NCBI GenBank assembly: GCA_032209605.1 | Contig: JASFXZ010000033.1 | Location: 526,001-590,000 of the forward strand | Length of the DNA stretch: 64,000 nucleotides | Direction: 5' to 3' | Source of the DNA: Mactromeris polynyma | Lineage: Eukaryota > Mollusca > Bivalvia > Venerida > Mactridae | Shown here: positions 57,601 to 64,000 of the stretch, one piece after another | Layout of the letters: each line of letters starts with the position of its first letter | Position numbering within the stretch: the stretch's first letter is position 1 | The notes under the pieces: model-generated | The model's input: only the letters and a program-made list of their open reading frames with translations | What the model was told of the DNA's origin: nothing | Database searches by the model: none | Made by a program: the position numbers and the translations under genes

Positions 57601-60600
57601 TGAAACAAAGATCACATCATTGCTAGCAGACACAATGCACTGAAACAAAGATCACATCATTGCATTAGCAGAACCAATGCACTGAAACAAAGATCACATC
57701 ATTGCATTAGCAGAACCAATGCACTGAAACAAAGATCACATCATTGCTAGCAGACACAATGCACTGAAACAAAGATCACATCATTGCATTAGCAGAACCA
57801 ATGCACTGAAACAAAGATCACATCATTGCTAGCAGAACCAATGCACTGAAACAAAGATCACATCATTGCTAGCAGACACAATGCACTGAAACAAAGATCA
57901 TATCATTGCTAGCAGACACAATGCACTGAAACAAAGATCACATCATTGCTAGCAGACACAATGCACTGAAACAAAGATCACATCATTGCTAGCAGACACA
58001 ATGCACTGAAACAAAGATCACATCGTTGCGTTAGCAGAACCAATGCACTGAAACAAAGATCACATCATTGCTAGCAGACACAATGCACTGAAACAAAGAT
58101 CACATCATTGCTAGCAGAACCAATGCACTGAAACAAAGATCACATCATTGCTAGCAGAACCAATGCACTGAAACAAAGATCACATCATTGCTAGCAGAAC
58201 CAATGCACTGAAACAAAGATCACATCATTGCTAGCAGAACCAATGCACTGAAACAAAGATCACATCATTGCATTAGCAGAACCAATGCACTGAAACAAAG
58301 ATCACATCATTGCTAGCAGAACCAATGCACTGAAACAAAGATCACATCATTGCTAGCAGAACCAATGCACTGAAACAAAGATCACATCATTGCTAGCAGA
58401 ACCAATGCACTGAAACAAAGATCACATCATTGCTAGCAGAACCAATGCACTGAAACAAAGATCACATCATTGCTAGCAGACACAATGCACTGAAACAAAG
58501 ATCACATCATTGCTAGCAGACACAATGCACTGAAACAAAGATCACATCATTGCTAGCAGACACAATGCACTGAAACAAAGATCACATCATTGCTAGCAGA
58601 ACCAATGCACTGAAACAAAGATCACATCATTGCTAGCAGAACCAATGCACACTGAAACAAAGATCACATCATTGCTAGCAGACACAATGCACTGAAACAA
58701 AGATCACATCATTGCTAGCAGACACAATGCACTGAAACAAAGATCACATCATTGCTAGCAGACACAATGCACTGAAACAAAGATCACATCATTGCTAGCA
58801 GACACAATGCACTGAAACAAAGATCACATCATTGCTAGCAGACACAATGCACACTGAAACAAAGATCACATCGTTGCGTTAGCAGAATCAATACACTGAA
58901 ACAAAGATCACATCATTGCTAGCAGACACAATGCACTGAAACAAAGATCACATCATTGCTAGCAGAACCAATGCACACTGAAACAAAGATCACATCATTG
59001 CTAGCAGACACAATGCACTGAAACAAAGATCACATCGTTGCGTTAGCAGAACCAATGCACTGAAACAAAGATCACATCATTGCTAGCAGACACAATGCAC
59101 TGAAACAAAGATCACATCATTGCTAGCAGAACCAATGAACTGAAACAAAGATCACATCATTGCTAGCAGACACAATACACACTGAAACAAAGATCACATC
59201 ATTGCTAGCAGACACAATACACACTGAAACAAAGATCACATCGTTGCGTTAGCAGAACCAATGCACTGAAACAAAGATCACATCATTGCATTAGCAGACA
59301 CAATACACTGAAACAAAGATCACATCATTGCTAGCAGAACCAATGCACTGAAACAAAGATCACATCATTGCTAGCAGACACAATGCACTGAAACAAAGAT
59401 CACATCGTTGCTTAGCAGACACAATACACACTGAAACAAAGATCACATCATTGCGTTAGCAGAATCAATACACACTGAAACAAAGATCACATCATTGCTA
59501 GCAGAACCAATGCACTGAAACAAAGATCACATCGTTGCTTAGCAGACACAATACACACTGAAACAAAGATCACATCATTGCGTTAGCAGAATCAATACAC
59601 ACAGAAACAAAGATCACATCATTGCGTTAGCAGAATCAATACACTGAAACAAAGATCACATCGTTGCGTTAGCAGAATCAATACACTGAAACAAAGATCA
59701 CATCATTGCGTTAGCAGAATCAATACACTGAAACAAAGATCACATCATTGCGTTAGCAGAATCAATACACTGAAACAAAGATCAAATCATTGCTAGCAGA
59801 CACAATACACACTGAAACAAAGATCACATCATTGCGTTAGCAGAATCAATACACACTGAAACAAAGATCACATCGTTGCATTAGCAGACACAATACACAC
59901 TGAAACAAAGATCACATCATTGCATTAGCAGACACAATACACACTGAAACAAAGATCACATCATTGCTAGCAGAACCAATGCACTGAAACAAAGATCACA
60001 TCGTTGCTTAGCAGACACAATACACACTGAAACAAAGATCACATCATTGCGTTAGCAGAATCAATACACACAGAAACAAAGATCACATCATTGCGTTAGC
60101 AGAATCAATACACTGAAACAAAGATCACATCGTTGCGTTAGCAGAATCAATACACTGAAACAAAGATCACATCATTGCGTTAGCAGAATCAATACACTGA
60201 AACAAAGATCACATCATTGCGTTAGCAGAATCAATACACTGAAACAAAGATCAAATCATTGCTAGCAGACACAATACACACTGAAACAAAGATCACATCA
60301 TTGCGTTAGCAGAATCAATACACACTGAAACAAAGATCACATCGTTGCATTAGCAGACACAATACACACTGAAACAAAGATCACATCATTGCATTAGCAG
60401 ACACAATACACACTGAGATTTTCATGGAAATTATTCCACAAACAGCCTGTCACAAGTTGTCTTTTTCCATAACGGCATTAAACATTCAAAACTTTCCCTC
60501 TTTCCAGGGTGATTTTATAGCTTCTTCAAAATATCTCATCATTGAGCTATGTCCGCAGAAACAAACAAAATCAAGTAGACAATAAAACACACTCATTAAT

Positions 60601-63600
60601 TTTGTATTTATTTATTTACTCAAACAATAAAAACAGACTATGATATTGAGGGGTGATGGGAGATTATGCAAGCATGGAGGAATTAAACAACCAGTGTTCA
60701 TCATTCGCGCCTTCTCAGCGTTTGTCACGGTAACACATCAGTTACAATCACCGACAGACAAATGAGATTAACGGTTGTGAAAATAAGCCCTATTATGATT
60801 TTGAGGACCTTATGATTGATAGTTATAAATAGATTTTGGATTAGTCCATTCAGATTTTAGGGTGTGCTAAATAAATACCGGTTTGTATCAGTATATATTG
60901 TATTTTTGTATAGCAAGTTGATAGACCAACGGTTAGCTGTTTGACTTTGCAACTTTTCTCTCTATCCCATGATTACTGATCAAATAGAACATATGTGAAG
61001 TGCTGTTGTGTCAGAAATGGACTACTGTTAGTGTGGGAACAATATATTGATTTAGTTTTGCTATTAACATCCTCAAGAAACTCTTTGTATGATAGGATTT
61101 GCCAACATCTGGTGTCAAACAACCATAGAATTATTGATATTCATTATTGTAAGGTACATTTCATTATTTCACCGTATGACACTGATGTGAAACATATGTT
61201 GAAGTGTTCAAATATCTTTTCATGCACAATGTTATTCAAGACGTTGAAGTATTATGTAGTGACTGCATTCACAGTGAACAAGTTATTATTGAGTTGTGTG
61301 ACACATTGTGTGTATATTCTGTTGACAGGGGTTCCACTAGGTGCTAATCTCGAGGGTCATTTGGTAATTTGTTAATAGACTTTACCATGTTTACTTGTTA
61401 CTCAGGGAAAATTTCACGCTTCAGCCTTAGGGTAACAATTTGGAATTTTAAAAATCCTCTAATTTGTCAGAATTTTGTCACAGAAATCACCTACTTTCAG
61501 TTCAGAAGCATGTGTGCTTCAATGTGAAACTTACAGAAAATTATTTTGTGAAAGGAATACACTTACAGAGTTCTTGATAGACTCCTTATTAAGCTTTTTG
61601 GACGGGACTGGGAAATTGAATTGAAGGACTGCAACTTTTTCTAAAAGCATGGTTTTTGGACTCCTGTTTTCAAATCCTAGCGAGAACCCTGACTAAGAGT
61701 GCGTTGAAACTACTTTAATGTCAACAGAGAGAAAAACAACACTCTAGGGGTAATATCTCTTACCTGATCTGCATGAACCTTGGTCAGAATGTTTCTCTCA
61801 AAAAATCTAGGCTAAGTTTGAAACTAGGTTACTAGGTTCAATTATAGTAAAACCTTGTTATCATTCCTGAGGTCACATTTTTTTGGCTTTATCCATATGA
61901 GACATGGTCAGAATGTTTGCCTTAATCAAATCTAGGTCAAGTTTGAAACTGGGTTGTCTGGGATCAAAAACTAGGTTACTTGGTCAAATTATAGAAAATC
62001 CTTGTTAACACTCTAGAGGTCACAGCTTTGGCCCAATCCTAATGAAACTTGCTCAGAATGGTTGGCGCAACAAAAGCTTTGACATGTTTGATACTGGGTC
62101 ATTTGGGGTCAAAAAGTAGGTTAAAAGGTCAAATTATCAAAAATCCTTGTTGACACTCTACATCCTAAATATTTTACCTAAACTTCATGAAACTTGATCA
62201 GGTTGTTTGTCTGAATGAAATTCAAGTCAGCTTCAATACTGGGTCATGTAGGATCAAGATGAGGTCACATGGCTTAATCTAAAACAAATCCCTGTGGACA
62301 CTCTAGAGGCTGCATTTTCTACTCAAACTACATGAAATTTCATTGGAATGTCTTAACAAAATGCACATCAAGTTTAATACTCGGGGATCAAAGACTAGGT
62401 CAAAGGATCAAATGAATGAGAAAATCTTGTGGTTTCTGGGGAGGCTGCATTTTCTACCGGAACTACATCAAACTTGATCAGAATATTTGTCTTAATAAAA
62501 TGCAAGTCCAGTGTGGTAATGAGTCATGTAGGGTCAAAAAGTAGGTCAAGAAGTAAAATCATTGAAAATCCTCTTGGGCTGTCTTGAGGCCAACATGGCA
62601 ATGTACTCAGGTGAGCGACATAGGGCCACCATGGCTCTCCTGTTAAATTTACTAACAGATATATATTGTTCTTCTTTCATTTGATACCAAAAATATTACA
62701 CTTGGACATCTGGTTTTCTTTTTATAGCGTTTCTTGTATGAAGAACAAAATGCAAAAGTAAACTACAACATGACATCACTTCAGAAACTCCTTACAAAAA
62801 TGCACATTAATGCTTAAAAAACCTGGTTGCCAAATGGAAAGAACAAATTGCACGAAACTTAAAAATATTTTCACATTCATTCAATTCTATATATCACAAT
62901 ATTGCCAGCAAAACACATCGAAGATAGTACTTAGTTTGTGACGTCAGAACTTTCCTTGGAAATACTTGATGTCGTAATCAACGTCACTAATACAGGTTTT
63001 GTTCTGACTGTTTGTCTTCTTCTATATTCCAGGATGCGTGTATTTTATTGATCATGAATATGCAATGTACAATTATGAACATTTTGAGCTGGGCAATCAT
63101 TTTGCTGAGTACGCCGGTAAGTCATTGAAGTAAATCAAGAGAAAAAGTTCACCTGACTTGAGGCTCGAACCCACTACCGCTAAACAGTAGTATGGGTACT
63201 ACCAACTGAGCTAACCGGGCGGCCATCTAACCCCTACACCATAACATCGTGTATATTCTGATCAAATTTAGAATTGAAGCAATCGTCATTTAACTTTACC
63301 ACTCCCTACCATTGTCACCTTAATTACGCCATTTTTATCAACTTATGTTAGTATTTTGGTCAAAAAAAAGAAAAAAAGAAAAAAAGGGAGAGAAAAGTAT
63401 TTTGGTCTGTTCGATTGTGCAGAAATATTTTTAGGTCAGTTGACTTCTAAAAGTAGTATATCACAATCATCAACCTGGGTATTTTTAGCCCATCGCCAAG
63501 GGGAAATGAGAGGTAAAGACAGATAACTCTGTATAGAAGATTGATAAAAAAAAGAATAATTGCTAATGAAATTAATGGAAATTTAATGTAGGTCTCTAAA

Positions 63601-63961
63601 TGAATGGTCCAACATTACAGATGAAAGTTGGAGATATGCATTCTGGGAATTACACTTTAGTTTATTTATTTAACACTGTTAAAGAATAAATGAAGATGGA
63701 TGTATTTATGTAGAAAAGTTTGGTTCTAAAATAGATTTTCTGTGTGTTTTTATTGCCTCGTGTTTACTCTTTACAAATAGACCTTTCATATTTCTAGGTG
63801 TCGATGACCTTGACTTTTCACGTTACCCAGTAAAATCATACCAGATGGATTGGTTACGCTACTATCTTGAACAGCAGGCCAAACAGCGAGGAGACAGTCC
63901 AGACACAGTCACTGACAAAGATGTTGAAACTTGTTATGTAAAAGCAAACAAATTTGCTTTG
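45478..63961 (+). CDS. ETNK: Ethanolamine kinase, seven exons, 3' end beyond the window
   Basis: Exons: 45478-45627, 48846-48986, 51694-51815, 52788-52925, 53116-53258, 63033-63116, 63798-63961; 942 nt, 314 codons, all phases consistent. The enzyme phosphorylates ethanolamine with ATP, the first step of the CDP-ethanolamine (Kennedy) pathway to phosphatidylethanolamine, in the cytosol. Visible features: ATP-binding region [14 protein letters not shown] and [16 protein letters not shown] (51-90), [12 protein letters not shown] (about 112-123), Brenner's phosphotransferase motif HNDLLLKN (217-224, catalytic Asp219), and the metal-binding [19 protein letters not shown] (from 237, Asp238). The window stops after NKFAL, where the family continues into a final helical exon of about 50 residues. 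IDHEY and the HNDLL-x-KN motif favour ethanolamine over choline kinase. A GTG-initiated extension upstream of 45478 is not needed; the ATG in CAACATGCC is chosen. Confidence 0.93.
45667..47155. mobile_element. 1.49-kb non-autonomous DNA transposon, relative of 4892-10342
   Basis: The left end (GTTTACAGATATTTCTCA, CCTAGACGTTTC) and the reverse of the right end (GGTATCCAGCTTTTTCTCA, CCTAGACATTTC) match. Both continue into 16-17-bp sub-repeats of CATTTCTCCCCCAAGT type. A perfect 10-bp duplication, CGAGTAAATG, lies at 45657-45666 and 47156-47165. The interior is AT-rich without ORF. It is inserted 39 bp after the exon 1 splice donor of ETNK. Confidence 0.82.
47364..47990 (+). pseudogene. LINE reverse-transcriptase C-terminal remnant
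   Basis: Across shifting frames: [101 protein letters not shown]. This is the end of a non-LTR retrotransposon polyprotein of the kind widespread in bivalves and cnidarians. Several frameshifts and missing catalytic domains make it dead. A different subfamily from 43494-44275. Confidence 0.75.
48267..48845 (+). repeat. 34-bp minisatellite containing the ETNK exon 2 acceptor, 17 units
   Basis: Unit GTGTTTACATAATTGTGGTA + TCTCTAATTTTCAG. The last unit's CAG is the true splice acceptor at 48845, and the exon itself starts GTGTTTACA. The AG at 48301 is exactly 16 x 34 bp upstream. About eight upstream units keep TTTTCAG|GTGTTTACA or GTGTATACA; others read TTTTCAAG. Confidence 0.95.
48846..48986 (+). 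CDS. ETNK: ETNK exon 2
   Basis: [19 protein letters not shown] to RQLEQKNIQ; donor CAA|GTATTG, a weak donor. Phase 0. The 5' end is part of the preceding tandem repeat. Confidence 0.9.
48987..50518 (+). other. ETNK intron 2, first part
   Basis: AT-rich. It includes a partial hAT-like terminus at about 49228 (AAGGATGTCAACAAATATT). No gene seen. Confidence 0.45.
50519..51558 (+). repeat. 21-bp minisatellite in ETNK intron 2, about 49 units
   Basis: Unit CCCAGGCTACTACCACATGG + C/T. Units are almost identical; the variable base is C or T (GGCCCC/GGTCCC), with two units changing CTACTAC to CTACCAC. Several frames on both strands are open over the whole array (MAPGYYH, LLPHGPR, VVAWGH, GPCGSSL). 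No start, splice or homology evidence supports a protein. Confidence 0.97.
51694..51815 (+). CDS. ETNK: ETNK exon 3
   Basis: Acceptor ATCTATTTCAG; donor [31 protein letters not shown] then [14 protein letters not shown]. Phase 2 at the end. Confidence 0.9.
51816..52787 (+). other. ETNK intron 3
   Basis: No repeat family recognised. A short frame at 51900-52000 ends at GTAAGT but lacks family resemblance. Confidence 0.5.
52788..52925 (+). CDS. ETNK: ETNK exon 4
   Basis: Acceptor TAATTGCAG; donor [31 protein letters not shown] then [15 protein letters not shown]. Corresponds to the IARQLAKIHA helix of the family. Confidence 0.88.
53116..53258 (+). CDS. ETNK: ETNK exon 5 with Brenner's motif
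   Basis: Acceptor TCGTTCCAG; donor AAAG|GTTGGT. Contains [19 protein letters not shown] with the catalytic aspartate. Confidence 0.95.
53308..53400 (+). mobile_element. One end of a pogo-like MITE
   Basis: TACAGTCAAACCTCGCTTAT shortly after the exon 5 donor; the opposite end was not identified. Confidence 0.4.
53700..60418 (+). repeat. 6.7-kb satellite-like array of 40-42-bp units in ETNK intron 5
   Basis: Unit ACAATGCACTGAAACAAAGA + TCACATCATTGCTAGCAGAC (40 bp), with AACC/ACAC at the joint and TTGCATTAGC, TTGCGTTAGC and TTGCTTAGC length variants; some have ATACACACTG. Roughly 160 units. Blocks repeat at a larger scale: about 56500-56760 recurs at 57160-57440, and 59590-59800 at 60060-60270. 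Confidence 0.97.
60419..61729 (+). other. ETNK intron 5, after the array
   Basis: No exon. Segment 61325-61435 (GGTTCCACTAGGTGCTAATC...) resembles 14490-14610 in the ankyrin gene (GGTTCTGCTAGGTGCTCAATC...), so both are copies of a dispersed repeat. Confidence 0.45.
61730..62645 (+). repeat. Degenerate tandem repeat of about 140-155 bp, six to seven units
   Basis: Each unit has AAATCCTTGTT-ACACTCTAGAGG, then CATGAAACTTG-TCAGAATGTTTG, then ACTGGGTCA and GGGTCAAAAA-TAGGTCAA. It ends with CAGGTGAGCGACATAGGGCC. A common bivalve intronic repeat type; no coding sequence. Confidence 0.65.
63033..63116 (+). CDS. ETNK: ETNK exon 6
   Basis: Acceptor CTATATTCCAG; donor [30 protein letters not shown] then NHFAEYA; Asp238 is the expected metal ligand. 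Confidence 0.95.
63158..63226 (-). repeat. tRNA-like sequence, probably a SINE head
   Basis: The reverse strand reads GCCCGGTTAGCTCAGTTGGT (box A region) and GGTTCGAGCC (box B, 63162-63173). The D-arm cannot pair properly, so a working tRNA is unlikely. Confidence 0.55.
63798..63961 (+). CDS. ETNK: ETNK exon 7
   Basis: Acceptor CATATTTCTAG; donor TTTG|GTAAGA, phase 0. [20 protein letters not shown] then RYYLEQQA ... VKANKFAL. The following exon lies beyond the window. Confidence 0.93.
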
Positions 63962-64000
63962 GTAAGATTAGAAATCTGTTTTTTGTACAATGTTCTGTGG

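Noticed and set aside
48267..60418. CRISPR-like appearance of the regular 34- and 40-bp repeats
   Set aside because: There are no unique spacers: the whole period is repeated, and the setting is a spliced animal gene.
60995..61375. 126-codon plus-strand ORF
   Set aside because: Starts at a non-ATG codon, lies in ETNK intron 5, and its end overlaps a dispersed repeat also found near 14500.
63158..63226. Functional tRNA gene on the minus strand
   Set aside because: Box A and box B are present, but the D-arm and acceptor stem do not pair; a SINE head or tRNA relic is more likely.

Overview
The window is animal nuclear DNA, most likely from a bivalve mollusc. Genes are split by long AT-rich introns with GT...AG borders. 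Transposon remnants and dispersed repeats of bivalve type are everywhere: 145-bp units carrying TGACCTTGACCT, short inverted-repeat elements, and tails of LINE reverse transcriptase. All exons below were joined by hand from reading frame, splice phase and protein logic. No search was run, so names rest on motif recognition.

Layout. 0-4.1 kb: a 145-bp tandem array, then the first coding exon of an unidentified secreted protein on the minus strand (3876-4136). 4.9-10.3 kb: a 5.45-kb non-autonomous DNA transposon whose inverted ends are built from about 16-bp sub-repeats. It lies just upstream of the next gene. 10.4-24.2 kb, plus strand: a complete nine-exon gene for a 448-residue ankyrin-repeat protein. 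25.5-27.1 kb: an AGC-rich 24-bp array with an inverted block. 28.9-33.8 kb, plus strand: a complete six-exon TRIM gene (RING, two B-boxes, coiled coil, filamin-like domain, B30.2/SPRY-like C-terminus; 750 residues). 34.9-39.1 kb, minus strand: the last four exons of a gene with two VirK-like domains, convergent with the TRIM gene. 39.1-45.4 kb: transposon remnants. 45.5 kb to the window end, plus strand: seven exons of an ethanolamine kinase (314 residues), whose last exon lies beyond the window.

Minisatellites dominate the non-coding DNA. More than a dozen arrays (units of 17, 21, 23, 24, 27, 29/40, 31, 32, 34, 39, 40, 49, 145 bp and others) occupy roughly 19 kb, mostly inside introns. The largest is a 6.7-kb, 40-bp array in ethanolamine kinase intron 5. 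Because several units are multiples of 3 or lack stops, they create long false ORFs on both strands.

The most interesting signals are these. (1) Three tiny palindromic or half-palindromic insertions (31, 34 and 17 bp) are each flanked by perfect 7-bp direct repeats. (2) A 34-bp minisatellite appears to have grown out of the intron 1/exon 2 junction of the ethanolamine kinase gene, multiplying its 3' splice site. (3) Two transposons of different size share one end architecture, with 9-10-bp target duplications. (4) A 145-bp repeat carries a nuclear-receptor DR0 motif in nearly every unit. The genes do not form an obvious pathway.
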